Below, piece by piece: positions 5,812 to 11,377 of a stretch of 11,377 nt of DNA (position 1 is the stretch's first letter; every line of letters starts with the position of its first letter). The stretch is from Castellaniella sp. UBA6218. GTDB lineage: Bacteria; Pseudomonadota; Gammaproteobacteria; Burkholderiales; Burkholderiaceae_B. The notes below the pieces were generated by a model, which had not been told where the DNA came from, searched no databases, and saw only the letters and a program-made list of their open reading frames with translations. The DNA lies in NCBI GenBank assembly GCA_002421865.1, contig DISE01000093.1, positions 38,944 through 50,320 of the forward strand, given 5' to 3'. Position numbers and translations under genes: made by a program.

Positions 5812-6433
5812 CCAATGCGCGCATGGGCGCGTAGTCCATGCTCACGCCGCACTGGATCGCGGTGAAATACGCGGTCTTGTCCGCATCCCATCCACTGTAG
5901 TCCAGCGGGCCATGTCCGGCCTGCACCGCCATCACGTCCGCCAACAGGCGCGACACGCGTCCGTTGCCTTCACGGAACGGATGGATGAGGATCAGTTCGA
6001 CATGGCAGACGGCAATGGCATCGGCCAGCGATTCATTGTCCACGTCATGGCACGGTGTGTAGCGATGCAGGTATTTTCGCTCGAACTCGTCCAGTAGCCG
6101 GGTAATCTGCAGGGCGGCGGCGAAATGAAAGCCGTCCTTGCTCATATTGACGGACCGGGGCCGCCCTGCCCAATCGTACAGATTGCCCAGCCACTGGTGA
6201 TGCCATCCCATCAGGTCGGCGACATCCAGCCGCCGATTGGGAAACTGTTCCCGCATCACGCGTTCATAGAGCCGCAACAGCAGTCTCGTCTCGAGTTCGT
6301 CCATGACGGCCGGATCCGTGATGCCTGGCCGATTCCGCAGCACCTGCTCGTTCGAGCCGTGCTGGTACTCGACTTGCGAACCGGTGGCGTGATAACGATC
6401 GGCGGCCATATGACTCATCAATGTTTTGAACAT
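5780..6433 (-). CDS. Fic/DOC-family protein, probable AMP-transferase
   Basis: Fic enzymes transfer AMP or another nucleotide-derived group from a nucleotide to hydroxyl side chains of target proteins. This 217-residue protein is a single Fic domain. The full active-site motif HPFREGNGRVSR is at about 151-162, with catalytic H151 and acidic E155. The target-docking flap is WAGRPRSVNMSKDGFHFAAA (about 88-107), and the N-terminal part EYQHGSNEQVLRN is common in stand-alone Fic proteins. I find no (S/T)xxxE(G/N) inhibitory helix at either end, so it looks like class I, needing a separate antitoxin. The start is uncertain: ATG 6433, a GTG at 6436, or ATGs at 6418 and 6409; none has a good Shine-Dalgarno element. 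It lies about 38 bases after the MFS stop on the same strand and overlaps the convergent small gene. Targets are unknown. Confidence 0.9.
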   Translation of the reverse strand: MFKTLMSHMAADRYHATGSQVEYQHGSNEQVLRNRPGITDPAVMDELETRLLLRLYERVMREQFPNRRLDVADLMGWHHQWLGNLYDWAGRPRSVNMSKDGFHFAAALQITRLLDEFERKYLHRYTPCHDVDNESLADAIAVCHVELILIHPFREGNGRVSRLLADVMAVQAGHGPLDYSGWDADKTAYFTAIQCGVSMDYAPMRALVSVALAGRGG

Positions 6434-6435
6434 CA

Positions 6436-6451
6436 CGGCCGGACGCGGCCG
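6436..6451 (-). repeat. GC-only hairpin immediately before the fic start
   Basis: CGGCC (6436-6440) and GGCCG (6447-6451) pair around a six-base loop, directly between the MFS stop and the fic ATG at 6433. In the mRNA this hairpin would cover the place where a ribosome binding site should be. It may damp fic translation or indicate that the real start is one of the inner ATGs. There is no T-run, so it is a poor terminator. Confidence 0.35.
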
Positions 6452-6471
6452 CTGGGTGTGTCAGTATGCCT

Positions 6472-7671
6472 TCAGGCGCTGGCGGCCACCAGCGCCGGCA
6501 TCACGCGCGCATACCCCGCGGGCGCGAACCGGACCACCAGGCCGGCGACGATCATGACGCAGGCCAGGTGCCAGAGCCACCCGGCCGCGTAGCCGCCCGT
6601 GGCGTCGTGCAGCGCGGCGACGAGCCATGCCGGAACCGCCGCCAGGATGAAGCCGCCGCCCTGCATCAACGCCGACAGCGCCCCCGCCTGCGCCGGGTCG
6701 GGCATGTGGTCCAGCGCCACGATCATGATCAGGGCGAAACACCCGCCCAGGCCTGCGCCCAGGATGACCGCCAGGACGAAAGGCGCCACGGTGGGCATGA
6801 ACGCCAGCCCCGCGAAACCGGCCGCCTGCAGGGCCAGCGTCAGCCATAGCCATGCCCGCCGGTCGGGCGTTTTCCTGGCCAGAATGGGCAGGGTCAAGGC
6901 CGTCGCGGCCTGGCTGACCGACAGGACGGCCAGCAGGCTGCCGCTGGCGGCGGCACCCCAGTCATGCGCCTGATACGCGGGCGCCAGCCAGGCCACGACC
7001 GAGGTATAGCCGCCGTTGATGAGGCCGAAGCAGCCCATCAGCAGCCAGGTCCGCGGCCGCGAAAGCAGAATGCGCGTGAGGTTGGCCGTCTGGCGCGCAC
7101 GCGCGTCGCCCGGCAGAAAGACGCCTGCCAGGACGACGGCCGCCCCGGCGGGCAAGGCGAAGCACGCCAGCCCAGCCGCCCAGCTGCCGGTCGCATGCGC
7201 GACCAACGGGGACGCCACGGCGCCCAGGGCGCCGCCGCCCATCAGCGTGGCGGAATACAGGCCCATCATGGGCCCCACGTGGCGCGGGAATTCCCGCTTG
7301 ACGATGCTGGGAAACACGGCCTGGACGACCGCCACGCCCAGACCGATCATCGCGGCCGTGGCGACCATCGACCATCCGGTCGAGGCCGGCAGGCGCAGGG
7401 CGATGCCGGCGCAGATCACCAGCAAGGCGCCGATCATCGACCGGCGCGCGCCGAAGGCGAGCTGCAAGGCCGGCCCGGCGAACGCGACGGCGCCCATGAG
7501 CAGCATGGGAATCAGCGTCAACAAGGCCATGCCCTGCAGGCTCAGCCCCGTTCCTTCCTGGATGCCGGCCGCGAGCGGCCCGATACTGGTGAGGAATGGA
7601 CGCAGATTGAACCCGATGAGCGCCACGGTGACGATCAGGGCGATACGCCCGGACTTCGACCCCATGCTCAT
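6472..7671 (-). CDS. MFS transporter, CynX/NimT-like
   Basis: This 399-residue inner-membrane major facilitator has hydrophobic helices throughout (about twelve expected) and basic cytoplasmic loops such as RKTPDRRAW. The opening FNLRPFLTSIGPLAAGIQ (about 21-38), the MGLYSATLMGGGALGA segment in the first half and the GCFALIMIVALDHMPDPAQAGALSALMQ stretch in the second are typical of the cyanate/nitroimidazole (CynX/NimT) branch. The ATG at 7671 overlaps the deaminase stop in an ATGA junction, which fixes the start and points to translational coupling; an upstream extension to 7887 is only read-through of the deaminase region in another frame. Coupling to a guanine deaminase suggests the cargo is a purine or a related heterocycle, but direction and substrate cannot be read from the sequence. 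Confidence 0.9.
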   Translation of the reverse strand: MSMGSKSGRIALIVTVALIGFNLRPFLTSIGPLAAGIQEGTGLSLQGMALLTLIPMLLMGAVAFAGPALQLAFGARRSMIGALLVICAGIALRLPASTGWSMVATAAMIGLGVAVVQAVFPSIVKREFPRHVGPMMGLYSATLMGGGALGAVASPLVAHATGSWAAGLACFALPAGAAVVLAGVFLPGDARARQTANLTRILLSRPRTWLLMGCFGLINGGYTSVVAWLAPAYQAHDWGAAASGSLLAVLSVSQAATALTLPILARKTPDRRAWLWLTLALQAAGFAGLAFMPTVAPFVLAVILGAGLGGCFALIMIVALDHMPDPAQAGALSALMQGGGFILAAVPAWLVAALHDATGGYAAGWLWHLACVMIVAGLVVRFAPAGYARVMPALVAASA

Positions 7672-8141
7672 CGCCTGTTCAGGCTCCGTGCCTGCCAGTC
7701 CGCATAAAGATCCGGCCTGTCGTCGAGCCTGACCGGGACATGGCGGATCTTCATCGACTGCTGGTCGAAAGGCTTGGCGAGATCGGCGTAGATGGCAGCG
7801 GTGGACATGCCGAAGGGCTCGCCGTCCTCGTTGGAATAGGCGTAGGCGACTTCCTGGATGCCCGACAGGCGCATCGCTCCCATGCACATCGGACAGGGAT
7901 GCCCGCTGGCATAGACCGCGCAGCCGTCGAGACGAGGGGAGCCGAGATGCTGGCTGGCCGCGCGGATCGCGAGCAGTTCGGCATGCGCGGTGGGGTCGTT
8001 GGTGCCGATGATCTCGTTGACCGCCCGGGCGATGATCTTGCCGTCCTTGACCACCACGGCGCCGAAGGGGCGCCCGCCCCGTTCGGCATTGGCGTAGGCC
8101 AGTTCGATGGCCTGCCGCAGATAATCCGTGATCGGTTCCAC
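7668..8141 (-). CDS. guaD: Guanine deaminase-type cytidine deaminase-fold enzyme
   Basis: This zinc deaminase of the CDA/tRNA-adenosine deaminase fold is closest in style to B. subtilis GuaD, which converts guanine to xanthine and ammonia. In the 157-residue product, GGRPFGAVVVKDG (22-34) is followed by NDPTAHAELLAIR (48-60), with zinc ligand H53 and proton shuttle E55, then ASGHPCPMCMGAM (78-90) with ligands C83 and C86. The NDPTAHAE wording and the aromatic C-terminal part fit GuaD better than TadA, but nucleoside or other base deaminases remain possible. The GTG at 8141 was chosen because AGGGAG lies seven bases upstream and the length then equals GuaD (about 156); an extension to 8240 would read through the control region. 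Its stop overlaps the start of the MFS gene (ATGA), so the two are expressed together. Confidence 0.87.
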   Translation of the reverse strand: MEPITDYLRQAIELAYANAERGGRPFGAVVVKDGKIIARAVNEIIGTNDPTAHAELLAIRAASQHLGSPRLDGCAVYASGHPCPMCMGAMRLSGIQEVAYAYSNEDGEPFGMSTAAIYADLAKPFDQQSMKIRHVPVRLDDRPDLYADWQARSLNRR

Positions 8142-8148
8142 CAAATGA

Positions 8149-8154
8149 CTCCCT
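8149..8154 (-). promoter_or_regulatory. Ribosome binding site fixing the GTG start of guaD
   Basis: On the minus strand AGGGAG stands seven bases before the GTG at 8141. No ATG in the same frame has comparable spacing, so this element decides the start codon. A TTG one codon upstream is too close to be preferred. Confidence 0.7.
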
Positions 8155-8208
8155 CTGAAAACCGGTGCCCGCCCGCGCAAAGTGGCGTCCCTTCGGACCA
8201 GGGGGATC

Positions 8209-8264
8209 CCTGATCGTGGATCAGGATAAGTCCGCCGCAATATATTTGGAAATTAAATTATTGC
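8209..8264 (-). promoter_or_regulatory. AT-rich, dyad-rich control region of the guaD-MFS operon
   Basis: CCTGATC-GTG-GATCAGG (8209-8225) is a perfect 7-bp-arm inverted repeat with a three-base centre. A second pair, GCAATA (8237-8242) and TATTGC (8259-8264), brackets an AT-rich tract that stands out sharply from its surroundings. On the minus strand TTCCAA (8251-8246), a 17-base spacer and TATCCT (8228-8223) form a weak promoter, whose -10 box would overlap the first dyad. This is the layout of a repressor operator. No regulator gene is adjacent, and the binding protein is unknown. Confidence 0.45.
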
Positions 8265-8296
8265 ATCCCACCCATCGGAATCCTGCATGAGGCGCC

Positions 8297-9136
8297 CTAC
8301 TCTCGCAACGCCCGCGCGTGAAACGCGATGTGTTCCCCGATGAAGCTGGCGATGAAGTAGTAGCTGTGGTCATATCCGGCGTGCCGGCGCACGGTCGGCA
8401 GGTACCCTGCTTCGAGGCAGGCCGCTTCCAGCAGTTCGGGCCGCAATTGCACCTCCAGGAACTCGTCGTCCAGGCCCTGGTCCACCAGCATCGGCAAGTG
8501 TTCCGAGGGCGCGGCCGCGCGGATCAGCGCCACCGCGTCCCACCGTCCCCAGGCCTCGCGATCCTCGCCCAGGTAGGCGGCGAAGGCCTTTTGCCCCCAG
8601 GGCACCTGCGAAGGCGCGACGACGGCTGAAAACGCGGACACGCTGCGATAGCGCCCGGGGTTGCGCAGGGCGGTGACCAGCGCGCCATGCCCGCCCATGG
8701 AGTGGCCGGCGATGGACCGCGCGGCCGTGGCGGGGAAATGCGCCTCGATCAGGGCGGGCAGTTCCTCGGCCACGTAGTCCTGCATGCGGTAATGGGCCTC
8801 CCAGGGCGCCTGGGTGGCGTTCAGATAGAAACCCGCGCCCTGCCCCAGGTCGTAGGCGGGGTCGTCGGCCACGCCCTCGCCGCGCGGGCTGGTATCGGGC
8901 GCGACCAGGATCAGGCCGTGACGTTCGGCATGGGCCTGAGCGCCGGCCTTGGTGATGAAGTTCTGTTCCGTGCAGGTCAGGCCCGACAACCAGTACAGGA
9001 CAGGGCACGATTCGCCGCGCAGGGCGGCCGAGGGCAGGAAGACGCCGACGCGCATGTCGCAGCCCAGCACGGCCGAGGCATGCCGCCAGACTTCCTGGCG
9101 GCCGCCGAAGCAGGCATGCTGTTCAATGCGTTCCAT
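8297..9136 (-). CDS. fghA: S-formylglutathione hydrolase
   Basis: FghA is a cytoplasmic serine esterase that hydrolyses S-formylglutathione to formate and glutathione, the second step of glutathione-dependent formaldehyde detoxification. The 279-residue alpha/beta hydrolase (esterase D family) shows LYWLSGLTCTEQNFITKAG (48-66), with the conserved Cys C55, and PDTSPRGEG (80-88). The nucleophile elbow GHSMGG has S146; the acid is D223 or D224 in DQGLDDEFL, and the histidine is H257 in GYDHSYYF. Length is normal for the family (about 280). The ATG at 9136 lies inside the end of frmA (14-base overlap), so the pair is one operon, and pairing with class III ADH confirms the role. The stop is TAG at 8297, followed by the guaD control region without a clear intrinsic terminator. 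Confidence 0.96.
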   Translation of the reverse strand: MERIEQHACFGGRQEVWRHASAVLGCDMRVGVFLPSAALRGESCPVLYWLSGLTCTEQNFITKAGAQAHAERHGLILVAPDTSPRGEGVADDPAYDLGQGAGFYLNATQAPWEAHYRMQDYVAEELPALIEAHFPATAARSIAGHSMGGHGALVTALRNPGRYRSVSAFSAVVAPSQVPWGQKAFAAYLGEDREAWGRWDAVALIRAAAPSEHLPMLVDQGLDDEFLEVQLRPELLEAACLEAGYLPTVRRHAGYDHSYYFIASFIGEHIAFHARALRE

Positions 9137-10241
9137 AGTGCACCACCGAACGGATGGATTGGCCTTCGTGCATCAGGTCGAAGGCGTGGTTGATGCCGTC
9201 CAGGCCCATGGTGTGGGTGACGAAGGGGGCGAGGTCGATCTCGCCGCGCATGGCTTCCTGGACCATGCCGGGCAGCTGGGAACGGCCCTTGACCCCGCCG
9301 AAGGCGGTGCCGCGCCAGGACCGGCCCGTGACCAGCTGGAAGGGCCGGGTGGAGATTTCCTGGCCGGCGCCGGCGACGCCGATGATGATGGACTGGCCCC
9401 AGCCCCGATGGGCGCATTCCAGGGCGGCGCGCATGACGTTGACGTTGCCGATGCACTCGAAGCTGTGGTCCACGCCCCAGCCGGTCATGCCGACGATGAC
9501 TTGCTGAATGGGCTCGGCGTGGTCTTTGGGATTGACGCAGTCGGTGGCGCCGAAGACTTTCGCCAGCGCAAATTTGTCGGGGTTGGTGTCGACGGCGATG
9601 ATGCGCCCGGCCCCCGCCTGGCGCGCGCCCTGGACTACGGCCAGGCCGATGCCGCCCAGGCCGAAGACGGCCACGGTGTCGCCGGGCTGGACCTTGGCGG
9701 TGTTGCGCACGGCGCCAATGCCGGTGGTCACGCCGCAACCCAGCAGGCAGACCTGCTCGGGATTGGCCTTGGGGTCGATCTTAGCCAGCGAGACTTCCGC
9801 GACGACGGTGTATTCGCTGAAGGTCGAGCAACCCATGTAGTGGTAGATGGGCTGGCCCTGGTAGGAAAAGCGCGTGGTGCCGTCGGGCATCAGGCCCTTG
9901 CCCTGGGTGGCGCGCACGGCTACGCACAGATTGGTCTTGCCCGACTTGCAGAACAGGCACTCGCCGCATTCGGCGGTGTACAGGGGGATGACGTGATCGC
10001 CCGGCGCGACGCTGGTGACACCCTCGCCCACTTCGACGACGATACCCGCGCCCTCATGGCCGAGCACCGCCGGGAACACGCCCTCGGGGTCATCGCCGCT
10101 GAGGGTGAAGGCATCGGTATGGCAGACGCCGGTGTGCGTGATCCGGATCAGGACTTCGCCCTTGCGGGGCGGTTCGACGTCGATCTCGACGATCTGCAGG
10201 GGTTTGCCGGCCTCGAAGGCCACGGCGGCGCGGGATTTCAT
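9123..10241 (-). CDS. frmA: S-(hydroxymethyl)glutathione dehydrogenase (class III alcohol dehydrogenase)
   Basis: This zinc- and NAD-dependent enzyme oxidises S-hydroxymethylglutathione, formed from formaldehyde and glutathione, to S-formylglutathione; it can also reduce S-nitrosoglutathione. The 372-residue product is full length. THTGVCHTDAF holds catalytic-zinc ligand C40 and H41, GHEGAG holds H62 and E63, and C169 in LLGCGVTTG is the third classical ligand. The structural zinc cysteines are C92, C95, C98 and C106 in ECGECLFCKSGKTNLC. GLGGIG (194-199) with D218 in AVDTN forms the NAD-binding Rossmann fold. The ATG at 10241 has GGAG eight bases upstream. It is followed by fghA with a 14-base overlap. 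No frmR-type formaldehyde repressor gene is visible next to it. Also known as adhC. Confidence 0.97.
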   Translation of the reverse strand: MKSRAAVAFEAGKPLQIVEIDVEPPRKGEVLIRITHTGVCHTDAFTLSGDDPEGVFPAVLGHEGAGIVVEVGEGVTSVAPGDHVIPLYTAECGECLFCKSGKTNLCVAVRATQGKGLMPDGTTRFSYQGQPIYHYMGCSTFSEYTVVAEVSLAKIDPKANPEQVCLLGCGVTTGIGAVRNTAKVQPGDTVAVFGLGGIGLAVVQGARQAGAGRIIAVDTNPDKFALAKVFGATDCVNPKDHAEPIQQVIVGMTGWGVDHSFECIGNVNVMRAALECAHRGWGQSIIIGVAGAGQEISTRPFQLVTGRSWRGTAFGGVKGRSQLPGMVQEAMRGEIDLAPFVTHTMGLDGINHAFDLMHEGQSIRSVVHYGTH

Positions 10242-10273
10242 CGGTCAATCTCCAATTCCGCCCGCCCGGCGCA

Positions 10274-10318
10274 GGCGGGGTTCAGGCCGATTATGGCCAG
10301 AACCCCGCCGGATGACAA
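10274..10318 (-). promoter_or_regulatory. frmA-fghA promoter embedded in a perfect inverted repeat
   Basis: On the minus strand TTGTCA (10318-10313), a 17-base spacer and CATAAT (10295-10290) form a strong sigma70-type promoter starting seven bases after the htpG stop codon. The arms GGCGGGGTTC and GAACCCCGCC (10274-10283 and 10300-10309) are perfect 10-bp inverted copies, with an inner GGCC/GGCC pair and ATAATC as the loop. One arm fills the promoter spacer and the other lies at the expected start point, so a dimeric regulator bound here would cover the promoter. The same element could fold as a hairpin at the end of htpG mRNA, but no T-run follows on that strand. Confidence 0.6.
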
Positions 10319-10324
10319 ACGCGC

Positions 10325-11377
10325 TCAGCTTCCCAGCAGCAGCGCATTCACCCGCTTCACGAACGCCGCCGGATCCTTCAGGGCCGCGCCTTCGGCCAGC
10401 ATGGCCTGGTCCAGCAACAGTTCGGCCCAGTCGCCGAACGACTCGTCGGGCTGCGCCTCCAGGCGCTTGACCAGGGCGTGCTGGGGGTTCACTTCCAGGA
10501 TGGGCTTGACCTCGGGGGCCTCCTGGCCGGCGGCCTTGAGCATGCGCAGCAGATGCGGGCTGAGTTCGTGTTCGTCCACGACCACGCAGGCGGGCGAATC
10601 CACCAGGCGGGCGGTGGCGCGGACTTCCTTGACGCGTTCGCCCAGGGCGGTCTTCAGGCGCTCGAGGGTCGGCTTGAAGGCCTCGGCGGCCTCGGCCTGC
10701 TGCTTCTTTTCTTCCTCGTCGGCCAGGGCGTCCAGGTCCAGGCCGCCCTTGGCGACCGAAGCCAGGGCCTTGCCGTCGAATTCGCGCAGGTAGGACAGCA
10801 TCCACTCGTCCACGCGATCGGACAGCAGCAGGACTTCCAGGCCCTTGCGACGGAAGACTTCCAGGTGCGGACTGTGGGCGGCTGCGGCGTAGGAGTCGGC
10901 GCTCAGGTAGTAGATCTTGTCCTGGCCTTCCTTCATGCGGCCGATGTAGTCGGCCAGGGACACGGTCTGCGCGGGGCTGTCGGCCTGGGTGGACGCGAAG
11001 CGCAGCAGGCCGGCGATGCGGTCCTTGTTGGCAGGATCCTCGCCCACGCCTTCCTTCAGGACCTGGCCGAACTGGGTCCAGAATTCGGCGTATTCCTCGG
11101 GCTTGTCGCGGACCAGGTCTTCGAGCAGGCCCAGGATGCGCTTGGCGGAGCCTTCGCGGATGGCGCGCACGTCGCGGCTTTCCTGCAGGATTTCCCGCGA
11201 GACGTTCAGCGGCAGGTCGGCGGAGTCGACCACGCCGCGCACGAAGCGCAGGTAGGTTGGCATCAGCTTCTCGGCGTCGTCCATGATGAACACGCGCTTC
11301 ACGTAGAGCTTGATGCCGTGCTTGGCGTTGCGGTCCCACAGGTCGAAGGGCGCGTTCTTCGGGATGTAGAGCAGATT
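10325..11377 (-). CDS. htpG: Chaperone HtpG (bacterial Hsp90), middle and C-terminal part; gene runs off the right edge
   Basis: HtpG is the cytoplasmic bacterial Hsp90, an ATP-driven dimeric chaperone induced by heat and other stress. The visible 350 residues begin NLLYIPKNAPFDLWDRN and continue through KLYVKRVFIMDDAEKLMPTY and ADLPLNVSREILQ. The last is the Hsp90 catalytic loop of the middle domain, whose Arg contacts the ATP gamma-phosphate. LSADSYAAAAHSPHLEVFRRKGLEVL and the C-terminal dimerisation region ending VNALLLGS follow. The N-terminal ATPase domain (about 280 residues by family length, near 630) lies beyond the window. An acidic/Gln-rich insert (DEEEKKQQAEAAEAF) is normal for proteobacterial HtpG. 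Apparent starts inside the window are internal codons. Confidence 0.97.
   Translation of the reverse strand, partial: NLLYIPKNAPFDLWDRNAKHGIKLYVKRVFIMDDAEKLMPTYLRFVRGVVDSADLPLNVSREILQESRDVRAIREGSAKRILGLLEDLVRDKPEEYAEFWTQFGQVLKEGVGEDPANKDRIAGLLRFASTQADSPAQTVSLADYIGRMKEGQDKIYYLSADSYAAAAHSPHLEVFRRKGLEVLLLSDRVDEWMLSYLREFDGKALASVAKGGLDLDALADEEEKKQQAEAAEAFKPTLERLKTALGERVKEVRATARLVDSPACVVVDEHELSPHLLRMLKAAGQEAPEVKPILEVNPQHALVKRLEAQPDESFGDWAELLLDQAMLAEGAALKDPAAFVKRVNALLLGS

Noticed and set aside
5600..6097. 165-codon plus-strand open frame covering the small gene and part of fic
   Set aside because: It uses a different frame from the motif-bearing 62-residue protein and is antisense to the Fic active site; the translation looks like shadow sequence.
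7672..7887. 72-codon N-terminal extension of the MFS transporter
   Set aside because: It reads the end of the deaminase gene in another frame, is not hydrophobic, and the ATGA junction gives a clean family-like start.
8142..8240. 33-codon N-terminal extension of the deaminase
   Set aside because: It would translate the dyad-rich control region and make the protein longer than GuaD. The GTG at 8141 has a proper ribosome site.
10274..10309. Intrinsic terminator of htpG
   Set aside because: The stem is strong, but no T-run follows on the minus strand and the hairpin coincides with a near-consensus promoter, so a pure terminator reading is less likely than an operator or dual role.
8949..10793. 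614-codon plus-strand open frame across fghA, frmA and htpG
   Set aside because: It lies antisense to three well-recognised genes and crosses the frmA promoter gap. Its composition is what a high-GC complementary strand gives, and it shows no recognisable domain.

Overview
The window is GC-rich, densely coded bacterial chromosome. Gene content and order (ffh next to a CcsA/YpjD-type membrane protein and ampD, a glutathione-dependent formaldehyde pathway beside htpG) suggest a betaproteobacterium, most likely Alcaligenaceae (Bordetella/Achromobacter-like). That placement rests on remembered gene style, not on a search. No rRNA, tRNA, CRISPR array, insertion sequence or phage gene was seen.

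Layout. Bases 1-341 (minus) hold the 5' end of ffh. Divergent from it is a tight plus-strand cluster: CcsA/YpjD-family protein (437-1288), a small membrane-anchored Cys-rich PP0621-like protein (1281-1529), ampD (1530-2153) and a VOC/glyoxalase-fold protein (2113-2535), each abutting or overlapping the next. Then comes a divergent pair: a MocR-type GntR/aminotransferase regulator (2619-4037, minus) and a carboxymuconolactone decarboxylase/AhpD-like protein (4194-4640, plus), the regulator's likely target. A very C-rich, G-poor leader opens an isocitrate lyase/PEP mutase-superfamily gene (4701-5531).

The most interesting locus is 5588-6451. A 62-residue protein carrying a helix-like SxxxE stretch, reminiscent of Fic antitoxins, is encoded tail-to-tail with a Fic-domain protein that has the complete HPFREGNGRVSR active-site motif and no obvious inhibitory motif of its own. 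The usual antitoxin position upstream of fic is taken by an MFS gene, so the small convergent gene is the natural candidate partner. The two coding regions overlap by 32 bases.

Further along, on the minus strand, a guanine deaminase-type gene (7668-8141) is ATGA-coupled to a CynX/NimT-like MFS transporter (6472-7671), and fic follows only about 38 bases after the transporter. Upstream of the deaminase is an AT-rich, dyad-rich control region. The last block is frmA-fghA (formaldehyde detoxification via glutathione; 14-base overlap) and the C-terminal part of htpG, which runs off the window. A good sigma70-type promoter for frmA sits just after the htpG stop codon, inside a perfect 10-bp inverted repeat.
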